Shown: piece by piece, positions 6,623-15,318 of the stretch | How the letters are laid out: the number at the start of each line of letters is the position of its first letter | Position numbering within the stretch: position 1 is the stretch's first letter | Assembly (NCBI GenBank): GCA_016715245.1 | Contig: JADKAS010000004.1 | Coordinates: 1 to 64,000, forward strand | Length of the DNA stretch: 64,000 bases | DNA from: Saprospiraceae bacterium | Lineage (GTDB): Bacteria; Bacteroidota; Bacteroidia; Chitinophagales; Saprospiraceae | Reading direction: 5' to 3' | Notes under the pieces: generated by a model | What the model was told of the DNA's origin: nothing | What the model saw: only the letters and a program-made list of their open reading frames with translations | Databases searched by the model: none | Made by a program: the position numbers and the translations under genes

Positions 6623-8344
6623 ATGAAACAATATAAATTTCTGACCATTGTTCTTATATTCTTTATACTTAATAATAAGATCATAGCACAGTGCGACAAC
6701 ACTGCTCAATGGCCTGCTGGTACCGTTAACGTAATTTGTGGAAATAATGTGATCGTAAGTAACATCTTTGCAGGTGAATATAGCATGACTTCGGGCTACC
6801 AGGATCAGTCCACCTTGGTATTTTCATCATCCGTGTCTTCCGACTTTATTACGCTGCGAAAATCAAGCAATAACGATGTCATAGCTGCAGGTCCATCACC
6901 GCTTACCATCTTATATTTTGCCGCTGATGGCAATATAGAAGTACACATCAATACCAATGCAGCATGTGGTACTGAAAACTCAGCCAGAGTATCCTCTGTA
7001 TTAATGACTTGTGGATGCAATAATGCCGTTAAATGGCCTACAGCCAATTTTAATTTGACTCAAGGGCTCAACACCATAGCAACCGATCAATATGCTGGTG
7101 ACTACAATGTGACCACAGGCTATATCGATGGCAGCACGTGCACCTATGCATCCTCGGAAGGTACAGATTTTATTACCTTAAGAAATGCCACAAGCAACAT
7201 CATCATAGCTACAGGTACGACACCTCTTTCCATTACGTATGATGCTTTGACCATGAGCCAGTTTATAGAGATGCATATCAATATCAACTCCAGTTGCGGC
7301 ACTCAAAATACAAACAGAACAACCACCGTAAATATGCTCAATATATATCGAGGTGGAGTTGATGACGGCTACGATGATCTCGCTTTTGCAGAACCGGACA
7401 ATCCGATACTAGCTATCTACAAAGGTGGCAATGATGATGGTTACGACGATCTCGCATTTGCAGAGCCTGACAATCCTATACTCACCATCTTCAAGGGTGG
7501 CAATGACGATGGCTATGACGATCTCGCTTTTGCAGAACCGGACAATCCGATACTAGCTATCTACAAAGGTGGCAATGATGATGGTTACGACGATCTCGCA
7601 TATGTAGAGCCTGACAATCCTATACTCGCCATCTTCAAGGGTGGCAATGATGACGGCTACGATGATCTTGCTTTTGCAGAACAGGACAATCCGATACTAG
7701 CTATCTACAAAGGTGGCAATGATGATGGCTATGACGATCTCGCATTTGCAGAACCGGACAATCCGATATTAGCTATCTACAAAGGTGGCAATGATGATGG
7801 ATATGACGATCTCGCATTTGCAGAACCGGACAATCCGATACTAGCTATCTACAAAGGTGGCAATGATGATGGATATGACGATCTCGCATTTGCAGAACCG
7901 GACAATCCGATATTAGCTATCTACAAAGGTGGCAATGATGATGGATATGACGATCTCGCATTTGCAGAACCGGACAATCCGATACTAGCTATCTACAAAG
8001 GTGGCAATGATGATGGATATGACGATCTCGCATTTGCAGAACCGGACAATCCGATACTAGCTATCTACAAAGGTGGCAATGATGATGGATATGATTTTGA
8101 TAGTTTTGAAGAATGTTTAGGATCATTGGTCAAGTGGCGTGGAACACTCAGTATCGACTGGCATACTGCTGCCAACTGGGAATGCGGCATCCAGCCTACG
8201 CTCACGAGTGACGTGGTGATACCGGGCAATGCTGTCCTCTTCCCCACGGTAACTACCAATGATGAAATCAAAAGTTTGTTGATGCAGCCAGGGTCAACAA
8301 TTAATATAATGTCTCCTGCTGTGTTGAAATTGAATGGATTGTAG
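6623..8344 (+). CDS. Secreted protein with ten 24-residue DGYDD repeats
   Basis: A 573-residue exported protein: signal peptide 1-22, two related beta-rich domains (about 23-130 and 131-240, each with a YA/FAG[ED]Y..T[ST]GY motif and paired cysteines), then ten full and one partial copies of a 24-residue repeat with core KGGNDDGYDDLAF (residues 241-491). The C-terminal domain has the W-x-G...DW...NW...IP pattern seen at the ends of many Bacteroidota surface proteins. The repeats are rich in Asp and Gly and resemble GGxxDG motifs, so calcium binding is plausible but unproven. No T9SS sorting domain is visible; the protein ends at LKLNGL. It lies 115 bp after the FGE-fold gene in the same direction. 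Confidence 0.85.
   Translation: MKQYKFLTIVLIFFILNNKIIAQCDNTAQWPAGTVNVICGNNVIVSNIFAGEYSMTSGYQDQSTLVFSSSVSSDFITLRKSSNNDVIAAGPSPLTILYFAADGNIEVHINTNAACGTENSARVSSVLMTCGCNNAVKWPTANFNLTQGLNTIATDQYAGDYNVTTGYIDGSTCTYASSEGTDFITLRNATSNIIIATGTTPLSITYDALTMSQFIEMHININSSCGTQNTNRTTTVNMLNIYRGGVDDGYDDLAFAEPDNPILAIYKGGNDDGYDDLAFAEPDNPILTIFKGGNDDGYDDLAFAEPDNPILAIYKGGNDDGYDDLAYVEPDNPILAIFKGGNDDGYDDLAFAEQDNPILAIYKGGNDDGYDDLAFAEPDNPILAIYKGGNDDGYDDLAFAEPDNPILAIYKGGNDDGYDDLAFAEPDNPILAIYKGGNDDGYDDLAFAEPDNPILAIYKGGNDDGYDDLAFAEPDNPILAIYKGGNDDGYDFDSFEECLGSLVKWRGTLSIDWHTAANWECGIQPTLTSDVVIPGNAVLFPTVTTNDEIKSLLMQPGSTINIMSPAVLKLNGL
7343..8095 (+). repeat. 72-bp in-frame tandem repeats, ten full copies plus one partial
   Basis: Copies begin every 72 bp from 7343 to 8063. 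Copies 1-5 are diverged and alternate between two forms (IYKGG and IFKGG starts). Copies 6-10 are nearly identical, differing at positions such as ATACTAG versus ATATTAG, partly in alternation. This suggests that 144-bp dimers were duplicated and that the last block expanded recently. Confidence 0.95.
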
Positions 8345-8596
<252 letters not shown>

Positions 8597-8600
<4 letters not shown>

Positions 8601-8959
8601 ACCCTCAATCCTATCCATAAAAAACCAAGCCCGCTCAACACACTGATGAGTATATAAGCCATAGCCTGACCTGGTAAGTTCATCTTTATAAGGTTTAAAA
8701 CCTCAAGGCTCAAAGTGGAAAAGGTACTGAATCCTCCGCAAAATCCGGTCACCAATAGGAAATGCCAGGACATTGCATCTATGGATTGACCTGCCAACTT
8801 TTTAAGAACCATCCCAAGTATAAAACAGCTGACAATATTAGCCATAAAAGTAGCCATGGGAAACCATTTTCCGAAAGGTAGCACACACCACAATGAAAAT
8901 ACATAACGCACCACACTCCCCAGTCCACCACCTAAAAAAACCAAAGCAAGGGTTTTCAT
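8597..8959 (-). CDS. crcB: Fluoride channel CrcB/FluC
   Basis: A 120-residue membrane protein with four predicted helices and the hallmark motifs of the Fluc/CrcB fluoride exporters: GGGLGSVVRYVFS near the N-terminus, a conserved Asn in TFMANIVSCFILG, and GFCGGFSTFST with the Phe/Ser-Thr residues of the fluoride path. Fluc proteins work as antiparallel dimers that release F- from the cytoplasm. Its ATG overlaps the stop of the upstream WecA-like gene by four bases (ATGA), so the two are translationally coupled. No fluoride riboswitch was recognised upstream. Confidence 0.93.
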
Positions 8960-10011
8960 TCAGCCGTTTTTTCTTTTTTATTTTTCGCTACCCTGGATAC
9001 AATTATTGATAATATTACAGCAGCTACCAGTAAAACAATCAGCAAGGCCAGATTTCCGATATGCTGTAGTTTGATGGCCAATAAAATAAACAATACATTG
9101 GTAACAAATAGTAAAGCCGTAGCCTGTGTGTGCGAAAGTCCGATGTCAATCAGTAAATGGTGAATATGCAACCTGTCCGGATGAAAAGGCGATTTGCCGT
9201 TGAATACCCTGATGACAAAAACCCTGAGTGTATCAAATAACGGTAGTATAAGAATGGCAACTGCCATAGAGGGTGCTGCCGCAAATGTATACACAGAACC
9301 CGGTATATCGTTGTGTAATTCTATAAATTTGATGGCCAGAATGGAACAAACCATGCCCAGTAAAAGCGCTCCCGTATCTCCCATAAATATTTTGGCAGGG
9401 GTAATATTATATCGCAAAAAAGCCACTATAGATCCACAAAGCGCAAAGGCCACTGTCGAAATCTCCACACTGTCCACGAGATAAAACCAGTAGCCCAACG
9501 TTGCAGTAATCAAAAATCCAAGGCTTCCGGACAATCCGTTGATACCATCAATAAGATTAAAAGCATTGATGATGACAATGATGGTGAATATGGATAATAC
9601 AATGGTCGCCCACTCCGGTAAGGCAAAAATGCCGAAAATACCGTATAAACTGGTCAGTTTGACATTGGCCTTAAATACCAGAATCGCGGCGGCAAACAGT
9701 TCTCCGGCAAATTTTTTTGAAGGGGACATCGGGTCAATGTCGTCCTTGGCCCCTATGAGAAAAATAATTATGAAGGCACATAATATATACTGTAGATCAC
9801 CAAAATAATTAAACGGTGTCCACATAATGATGGAAAACAACATACCTGCAAAAATACCGATACCGCCAAGAGAAGGAGTGCTGACTTTGTGGGATCGTCT
9901 TTCGCCGGGTTCGTCAACAAGGTGTTTTTTAATGGCAATGTGGATAATAGAGGGAATAGCCAAATATGTCAGGGCAAAAGCGGTGATAAAAGCCAGAATT
10001 ATATCATACAT
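8956..10011 (-). CDS. wecA: WecA/TagO/MraY-family undecaprenyl-phosphate sugar-1-phosphate transferase
   Basis: A 351-residue integral membrane enzyme of the polyprenyl-phosphate N-acetylhexosamine-1-phosphate transferase superfamily. Visible motifs: DEPGERRSHKVSTPSLGG at the first cytoplasmic loop, GAKDDIDP (Mg2+-binding aspartates), NAFNLIDGINGL, FMGDTGALLLG, and the HIHH loop that follows FHPDR, which separates WecA/TagO types from MraY. It likely starts a lipid-linked glycan (O-antigen, exopolysaccharide or wall polymer). The sugar substrate cannot be read from sequence and the symbol is by family resemblance. Its 3' end overlaps crcB by four bases. Confidence 0.85.
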   Translation of the reverse strand: MYDIILAFITAFALTYLAIPSIIHIAIKKHLVDEPGERRSHKVSTPSLGGIGIFAGMLFSIIMWTPFNYFGDLQYILCAFIIIFLIGAKDDIDPMSPSKKFAGELFAAAILVFKANVKLTSLYGIFGIFALPEWATIVLSIFTIIVIINAFNLIDGINGLSGSLGFLITATLGYWFYLVDSVEISTVAFALCGSIVAFLRYNITPAKIFMGDTGALLLGMVCSILAIKFIELHNDIPGSVYTFAAAPSMAVAILILPLFDTLRVFVIRVFNGKSPFHPDRLHIHHLLIDIGLSHTQATALLFVTNVLFILLAIKLQHIGNLALLIVLLVAAVILSIIVSRVAKNKKEKTAE

Positions 10012-10150
10012 ACATTATTCTTTGAAAGCATTCCTATTTTAATCCAACTATGTCACTTCTTCAGATGCACAAAAGTAATAATTATTTTAAGAAGATGAGA
10101 CGGTCTACCGGAAATATTCTGTTTATTACTTTATCGTAACATAAAACCAT

Positions 10151-10158
10151 TAATTTTG
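10151..10158 (+). promoter_or_regulatory. -7-like element TAATTTTG upstream of the MATE gene
   Basis: Matches the Bacteroidota TAnnTTTG consensus and lies 19 bp before the ATG at 10178. A matching -33 TTTG is not clear, so this is tentative. Confidence 0.35.
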
Positions 10159-10177
10159 TGCCCTTACTCTTTTGATT

Positions 10178-11575
10178 ATGCATAAACTAAAATATTATTG
10201 GAAAATTTTCGGAGATGCTATCCGGGGAGAAGAACACGACTACACCAAAGGCAGTGTCAATAAAGCCATATTTTTATTGGCAATTCCCATGATCCTCGAA
10301 CTGTCTCTCGAAAGTGTATTTGCCTTAGTCGATATGTTTTTTGTAGGCAAACTGGGTTCTTCTGCTATTGCTATTGTCGGATATACTGAAGCCCTTTCCA
10401 CATTGATTTATTCACTGTCCATAGGTCTGAGCACAGCGGTTACGGCTCTGATTGCCAGAAGAATAGGTGAAAAGAATTATGAAGGCGGAAATGTTGTTGC
10501 ATTCCAGGCCTTAATGCTTTCCTTTTGTCTGAGTCTGGTTATTTCCGTAGTTGGAATCGTTTATGCGAAGGATTTATTGTTGTTTATGGGAGCAACGGAA
10601 GAGGTTGCCGAACAGGGCAAAACATTTACCGCCATTATGTTCGGAACCAACCAGGTCATCATGTTTTTGTTTATGATCAATGGTATTTTCCGAGGAGCAG
10701 GAAATGCAGCCATAGCCATGAAAAGTCTCTGGATTGCCAGTATGCTGAACATTATTCTGGATCCGATTTTTATCTACGGAATCGGAAGCTGGGATGGTTT
10801 CGGCCTGGAAGGAGCAGCTATTGCTACTGTACTGGGAAGAACATCCGGTGTGGTGTATCAGCTTTTCCATATGTTCCGCGGTCAGGGCATTATCAAACTC
10901 ACCAAAAAACATTTTAGTGTTGAGATTCCGATTATTAAAAGTCTTGTTTCCTTAGCCTGGCCTGCAACGTTTCAATTTATCATTGCTTCAGGAAGCTGGA
11001 TTGTTCTCACGCGGTTGGTTGCGGAAACAGGAGGCCCGGATGCGTCTGCAGGATATCAGATAGCCATCAGAAATGTTGTCTTTTTTATCCTTCCGGCCTG
11101 GGGATTGAGTAATGCTGCAGCCACTCTTATCGGACAAAATCTTGGCGCCGGTCAGGTCCAGAGAGCAGAAAAAAGTGTTTGGATTGCCACCCGGATGAAT
11201 GCCGTATTTATGGCTTTTGTAATGCTGATTTTTATAATACTTACCGAACCCATCATCAGGTTTTTTACCACCGAAGAAGCGGTGGTGGCTTACGGGGTGG
11301 AAGCCTTGCGGATTATAGGCGCCGGGTTTATTTTTTACGGTGTGGGAATGGTTATGATTCAGGCGATCAACGGGGCCGGAGATACAAAAACACCTACATG
11401 GATTAACTTCTTTGGTTTCTGGTTATTTCAGATTCCATTGGCATACGTTGTTTCCCATTACTTTAATGGAGGCACAACGGGAATTTTTGCTGCCATTCCG
11501 ATTGCAGAATCGCTGATTGCGGTAATCGCCGTATATACATTCCGCAAAGGCAACTGGCAAAAAATCAAAATATGA
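10178..11575 (+). CDS. MATE-family multidrug/Na+ antiporter
   Basis: A 465-residue, twelve-helix transporter of the multidrug and toxic compound extrusion family. It has two homologous halves with the typical PMILELSLESVFALVDMFFVGKLG and LAWPATFQFII starts, a GLSTAVTALIARRIGEKN loop and the matching GLSNAAATLIGQNLGAG in the second half. The frame is open from a TTG at 10172, but the ATG at 10178 is the better start. The substrate is unknown. Its stop overlaps the start of the methyltransferase gene by four bases, so they form an operon; no functional link between them is evident. Confidence 0.9.
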   Translation: MHKLKYYWKIFGDAIRGEEHDYTKGSVNKAIFLLAIPMILELSLESVFALVDMFFVGKLGSSAIAIVGYTEALSTLIYSLSIGLSTAVTALIARRIGEKNYEGGNVVAFQALMLSFCLSLVISVVGIVYAKDLLLFMGATEEVAEQGKTFTAIMFGTNQVIMFLFMINGIFRGAGNAAIAMKSLWIASMLNIILDPIFIYGIGSWDGFGLEGAAIATVLGRTSGVVYQLFHMFRGQGIIKLTKKHFSVEIPIIKSLVSLAWPATFQFIIASGSWIVLTRLVAETGGPDASAGYQIAIRNVVFFILPAWGLSNAAATLIGQNLGAGQVQRAEKSVWIATRMNAVFMAFVMLIFIILTEPIIRFFTTEEAVVAYGVEALRIIGAGFIFYGVGMVMIQAINGAGDTKTPTWINFFGFWLFQIPLAYVVSHYFNGGTTGIFAAIPIAESLIAVIAVYTFRKGNWQKIKI

Positions 11576-12462
11576 GTTTGGAGGAAAAAATATCCTTTTA
11601 CCGGTCTGTTCTATGTGATCCTGTCAACAAACAAGAACTGAAGTACGATGACACAAATCATTCATTTCTAAACGAGCTGGGTGATGTTTATAGGATGGAA
11701 GATGGAATTCCCGTTTTACTTCCTGCAAAATACCTTCAACATGAGCATATTCATTTCGCGGAACATTACCAGAAAGATGCTGAAGTTTTTGATTATGCTG
11801 AAGAATATGAAGATGCTGTAACCCGATTTGAACAAAAGAGGCTGCACGAAATGATTGTAAGCCATGTAAAAAAAGAGCACCATCTTATCCTCGATGTAGG
11901 TTGCGGGAATGGCTGGGTGGCGCAACAATGCCTGCCTTTGGGCAAAAAAGTAATTTCTGCTGATATCGGAATCATCAATCCGAAAAAAGCACTGGAACGG
12001 TTTCCGTCTCCGCATCATTTTGGTCTTGTTGCCGATGCCTGCTTTTTGCCTTTAAAAGACAATACAGCTGATGTCATTATTGCAGCTGAAATAATGGAAC
12101 ATATTCCGAATCCCGAATTATTTGTAAAGGAATTGTACCGTTGCCTCAAACCCGGAGGAGTGTTGGTCATCACCACACCTTATCATGAAAAAATTGAATT
12201 CTCCCTATGTATTCACTGCAACAAACCAACTCCGAGACACGCCCATTTACATAGTTTTCACGAAAAAAATGTAATTCCTCTTTTTCCGGAAGGCAGTAAA
12301 TTCGATATGACCATTTTTATGAATAAATATTTGCTGAAAATACACAGTCACATTATTCTGAAGTATTTTCAGTTGGGTGTATGGAGATGGTTTGACCGTT
12401 TGTTTCAATTCCTCAGGCCGGCGCCACTCCGTTTTTTGATGACAATTGCTAAACCCAAATAA
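11572..12462 (+). CDS. Class I SAM-dependent methyltransferase with Trm112-like N-terminus
   Basis: A 296-residue protein. Residues 1-45 resemble a Trm112/UPF0434-like segment (LCDPVNKQELKY...GIPVLLP) but lack the usual zinc cysteines apart from one. The middle is a Rossmann methyltransferase: motif I LILDVGCGNGWV, an acidic residue in ISADIG, motif IV VIIAAEIMEHIPNPE and LKPGGVLVITTPYHE. This resembles methyltransferases that act on small molecules or glycans. The substrate is unknown. It overlaps the MATE gene by four bases and converges on the secreted-protein gene at 12517, with a shared hairpin between them. Confidence 0.8.
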   Translation: MSLEEKISFYRSVLCDPVNKQELKYDDTNHSFLNELGDVYRMEDGIPVLLPAKYLQHEHIHFAEHYQKDAEVFDYAEEYEDAVTRFEQKRLHEMIVSHVKKEHHLILDVGCGNGWVAQQCLPLGKKVISADIGIINPKKALERFPSPHHFGLVADACFLPLKDNTADVIIAAEIMEHIPNPELFVKELYRCLKPGGVLVITTPYHEKIEFSLCIHCNKPTPRHAHLHSFHEKNVIPLFPEGSKFDMTIFMNKYLLKIHSHIILKYFQLGVWRWFDRLFQFLRPAPLRFLMTIAKPK

Positions 12463-12494
12463 AAAGGCAATGAAAACCAATTTCACCGCCTTTT
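12461..12494. terminator. Bidirectional terminator between convergent genes
   Basis: Arms AAAAGGC and GCCTTTT enclose an inner TGAAA/TTTCA stem. A-tract on one side and T-tract on the other fit termination in both directions, between the stops at 12462 (plus) and 12517 (minus). Confidence 0.65.
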
Positions 12495-12516
12495 CTTTTA
12501 CCTGAAATTTATTTTC

Positions 12517-13470
12517 TTAATTCCTTGCCGGAATTTGTTCTATAAAGTAATCGAAATTGGGAAGTTGTGTCGGATTGAGGTGGTAATTTTTTGCCTGTGC
12601 TTCCAGTAATGAAGAGTCATTGTTGGCTCCTGAAAAAGTAACCACGCTGTTCATATCAAAATCACCCTGAAAATATCCGGGAGTGTATCCTGTACCGGAA
12701 AAATCCTGCTCATAAAAAGCAATGGTCAGGTCATCATTAGGCATAGCAAATTTGACCTTACAGTCTGCATTAAAATCACCGGCCCACAATGTTCTGTAGC
12801 CCTGGTTGATATGTACTTTCTGAGAAAGATTCTGGTAATTCAAACCTTGTCCTCTTGTGGTTCCAAAGTCAAATACCGGAAATTGAGGGGAAGTAAAGTC
12901 TATAAGATTTTCTGAGGTAACCACATTGGACATTACTCCCAGGTGATTTCTGTGTCTTATGGCTACATGAAATGTTTCATCAGTCAGGTCGGGAAACCAT
13001 ACATGGCTCTGACCATCAAGATCAACAACATCGCCGTCTCTTTGTACCAGGCATGAACGTGTTGCTATAACATTGTCTGTATCACCTGCTTTGCGGATTT
13101 CTACAAAAACCCAGTCAACAATGGCATTGTCACCAAACACACCAAATACCTGATCAGGGTCAGAAATAGATACCAGATCAGATCTGTTGCCTATTCCGAC
13201 ATGGGCATTGGCATTGCTGAGATTGACTTCACTTACAATTGTCTGATAAGGATTGCTGGCAGGCAGATAATTTAATCCAGTAAAAGGGCTGACCCTTAAG
13301 TTATCTCTCATCAGAGGTCTTCCGTCTTCACTGACAGCATTAGCATTATTGATTAAAGCACCTTCAAGGTATACTCTTAATTGTAGTCTTTGTCCGCTTT
13401 CATCTCCCTGTGAATACGCCGAAAAGGAAAGTAATACACCCAGACAAAGTAAAATTTTCGAAAATGACAT
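12517..13470 (-). CDS. Secreted protein with dockerin-like paired GDFN modules
   Basis: A 317-residue protein with signal peptide 1-20 (ends in SAYSQ). The body is beta-rich and resembles the C-terminal modules of very large Bacteroidota surface proteins: GRPLMRDNLRVSPFTGLNYLP, then VFVEIR...RSCLVQRDGDVVDLDG, IRHRNHLGVMS, and two related Asp/Asn loops (WAGDFNADCKVKFAMPNDD and QGDFDMNSVVTFSGANNDS) similar to EF-hand/dockerin calcium loops. Here these modules form a stand-alone protein rather than the tail of a giant. Function unknown. It is transcribed apart from the FecR gene (terminator at 13625-13648) and has an inverted repeat just upstream. Confidence 0.75.
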   Translation of the reverse strand: MSFSKILLCLGVLLSFSAYSQGDESGQRLQLRVYLEGALINNANAVSEDGRPLMRDNLRVSPFTGLNYLPASNPYQTIVSEVNLSNANAHVGIGNRSDLVSISDPDQVFGVFGDNAIVDWVFVEIRKAGDTDNVIATRSCLVQRDGDVVDLDGQSHVWFPDLTDETFHVAIRHRNHLGVMSNVVTSENLIDFTSPQFPVFDFGTTRGQGLNYQNLSQKVHINQGYRTLWAGDFNADCKVKFAMPNDDLTIAFYEQDFSGTGYTPGYFQGDFDMNSVVTFSGANNDSSLLEAQAKNYHLNPTQLPNFDYFIEQIPARN

Positions 13471-13503
13471 CGTTTAATTATTTTGAGTTCTGAAATACTT
13501 TTC

Positions 13504-13534
13504 ATAAACCGGTTAAAACCGAAAACTGGTTTAT
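13504..13534. promoter_or_regulatory. 11-bp inverted repeat upstream of the secreted-protein gene
   Basis: ATAAACCGGTT and AACTGGTTTAT (one mismatch) separated by nine bases, 34-64 bp upstream of the ATG at 13470. It lacks a T-run, so an operator or 5'-UTR hairpin is more likely than a terminator. Confidence 0.45.
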
Positions 13535-13624
13535 AAAAAGCAAATATACAAAGACTTATTAAATATTTATGTAATATGTAAAAATATTTTTTAAATACTT
13601 TATGATTTTGTGTGTTATATAAAA

Positions 13625-13648
13625 AAAAAGCCCGTAAACGGGCTTTTT
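13625..13648 (-). terminator. Rho-independent terminator of the sigma/FecR operon
   Basis: AGCCCGT/ACGGGCT stem with a two-base loop, extended by flanking A and T runs. It lies 25 bp beyond the FecR stop. Confidence 0.85.
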
Positions 13649-13672
13649 AACATGTAGAGATACAATCTTTTA

Positions 13673-14677
13673 TCATTGTTTTTTTAGCGCGGAAATAATG
13701 TAACAATTTTCACATTTTCCTTTTTCAAATACTATCATTTTCTGTGCCTGCAATTCCGACAAAATAACGGGAAGGTTGGCATTGAGATCTATCATCACTT
13801 TGGCATCTTTTACCAGTCTTCTTTTCTTTTTAAATTTGAGTTGTTTTTTAAACTTTTTATCTATAAAGTCAATGACATCAATGAGTCTGTAAGTTGAACC
13901 TGCATTTTTTATCCCTTTTTCTGTGGTTTTCAGACTCGCCAGTCTTTCGGCTTCTGCTTTTTTTGCCAGTTCGATTTTTTCAAGTACGAGCCTTGATTCA
14001 TAGGTGTAATGGGTTATCTGAACCATATTACCGGTAGAATCTTTTTTAAAGAATTCCCCTTTTTTGATTTGAATCTCATCTCCTTTTTTTATGATAACAG
14101 GAGGTGCTTTTTCACTCTTTTTAACCACTTTGACACTACCTTCCTTAATGGTCACACCTACCAGGTTTCCATTTTTCTGAACAGAAAAAACAGTACCTGT
14201 AACAGTCGTTTCCAAAGGATAGGCAGACACAATAAATGGCAGTTCCGCGTTGGGTACCACATTAAAAGTGGCAGAACCTTTTTCAAGTACAATTCTCCGG
14301 TTTACTACACCTTCTTTTCGCACAGGATAGGTAAGAACTGTATTTTCATCCATCACTATTACCGAACCGTCAAAAAGAGTAATACTGTCTTTAAAATTTT
14401 GGGTGACTTTAGTTTCGACAAATGTAACAGGTCGGGAAATCAAATAAAAAACACCAATAACCGGCAAAATTACGGCTGCATATCTGAGAAAAGAAATCAG
14501 GAATAATTTGGTGGAAGGTTTTTTATCTTCCGTCTTTTCAACCTCTGGTTTTTTAACTACATTAATCTTTGACATTAATGACGAAAACTCCTGATCAACA
14601 TCAAAATGGTGATAGGGCGAAAGGCGAAGGCCTTCGTCTATCCATTTATCCAATTTGTTGTTATTTTCCGGCTTCAT
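13673..14677 (-). CDS. FecR-like anti-sigma factor
   Basis: A 334-residue single-pass membrane protein: cytoplasmic N-terminal region (1-57) for sigma-factor binding, one hydrophobic helix at about 58-80, and a periplasmic FecR domain (about 88-205; TLFDGSVIVMDENTVLTYP, RRIVLEKGSATFNV, TVTGTVFSVQ, VTIKEGSVKVV). The C-terminal region has a long charged, probably coiled-coil stretch (225-265) and a domain like the STN/secretin-N type (VIDFIDKKFKKQLKF...). It follows the ECF sigma gene by 48 bp, the classic arrangement. No SusC/TonB receptor or SusD gene is adjacent, so the signal it senses is unclear. Confidence 0.85.
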   Translation of the reverse strand: MKPENNNKLDKWIDEGLRLSPYHHFDVDQEFSSLMSKINVVKKPEVEKTEDKKPSTKLFLISFLRYAAVILPVIGVFYLISRPVTFVETKVTQNFKDSITLFDGSVIVMDENTVLTYPVRKEGVVNRRIVLEKGSATFNVVPNAELPFIVSAYPLETTVTGTVFSVQKNGNLVGVTIKEGSVKVVKKSEKAPPVIIKKGDEIQIKKGEFFKKDSTGNMVQITHYTYESRLVLEKIELAKKAEAERLASLKTTEKGIKNAGSTYRLIDVIDFIDKKFKKQLKFKKKRRLVKDAKVMIDLNANLPVILSELQAQKMIVFEKGKCENCYIISALKKQ

Positions 14678-14725
14678 CTAAAAATTCCTTTATTTTGTTT
14701 TTTACTTTGGAGTATACCTTTTTAG

Positions 14726-15244
14726 TTAATTAAATAATTCTGTATTGTTTTTTAATCTTTCTTTTAAAAATATCATGGTTCTTGAAATATTATCTTCTAC
14801 CGTTCTTTTGGAAATTTTTAAATAATCTGCTATTTCTTCATAGGTCAGACCTTCGAATTTATTCAATTCAAAAATTTCCCGGTTTTTGGGTTTGGCTTCA
14901 AGTAATAATTTTTGAATTTCTGCGCGGATTATAAAAGGTTCCGGTTCAGTATGATTAACGTCTTCAATCCTTTGAATCAGTTCAGTATCGACATCTGTAT
15001 GACCTTTATGCTTTTTATTTGCCCTGATATAATCTATCATGGTGTTTTTTGCTGACTGATATATATAAGACTTGAATGAAATCCTGACATTCAAAGATTC
15101 TTTATTCTCCCAAAGTTTGAAAAAAACATTTTGTACTACCTCTTTACTATCATCTATATTATTGAGATAATAGTTAATAAAGTTGACCAAAGGATTATAA
15201 TAATCTTTGAAAATCTTTTGAAAATCCGAATTATTTTGGTTCAA
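14726..15244 (-). CDS. ECF RNA polymerase sigma-70 factor
   Basis: 172 residues. Region 2 is about 10-95 (YYNPLVNFINYYLNN, VVQNVFFKLWENKESL, SYIYQSAKNTMIDYIRANK) and region 4 about 115-165 (LEAKPKNREIFELNKFEGLTYEEIADYLKISKRTVEDNISR), the layout of the Bacteroidota-expanded ECF family that works with FecR partners. It lies directly upstream of the FecR-like gene. A TAAATTTG element on the minus strand at 15299-15306, about 55 bp before the ATG, may be its -7 box, inside the spacer after lon. Confidence 0.9.
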   Translation of the reverse strand: MNQNNSDFQKIFKDYYNPLVNFINYYLNNIDDSKEVVQNVFFKLWENKESLNVRISFKSYIYQSAKNTMIDYIRANKKHKGHTDVDTELIQRIEDVNHTEPEPFIIRAEIQKLLLEAKPKNREIFELNKFEGLTYEEIADYLKISKRTVEDNISRTMIFLKERLKNNTELFN

Positions 15245-15318
15245 TCGGGGTAATTGTATTGGTTATAACATCTCTAAGACGCTTAAAAATTACTATGTCA
15301 CAAATTTAATAAAAAAAA

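Noticed and set aside
7343..8095. CRISPR-like repeats
   Set aside because: The 72-bp repeats are uninterrupted, in frame and inside a secreted-protein gene.
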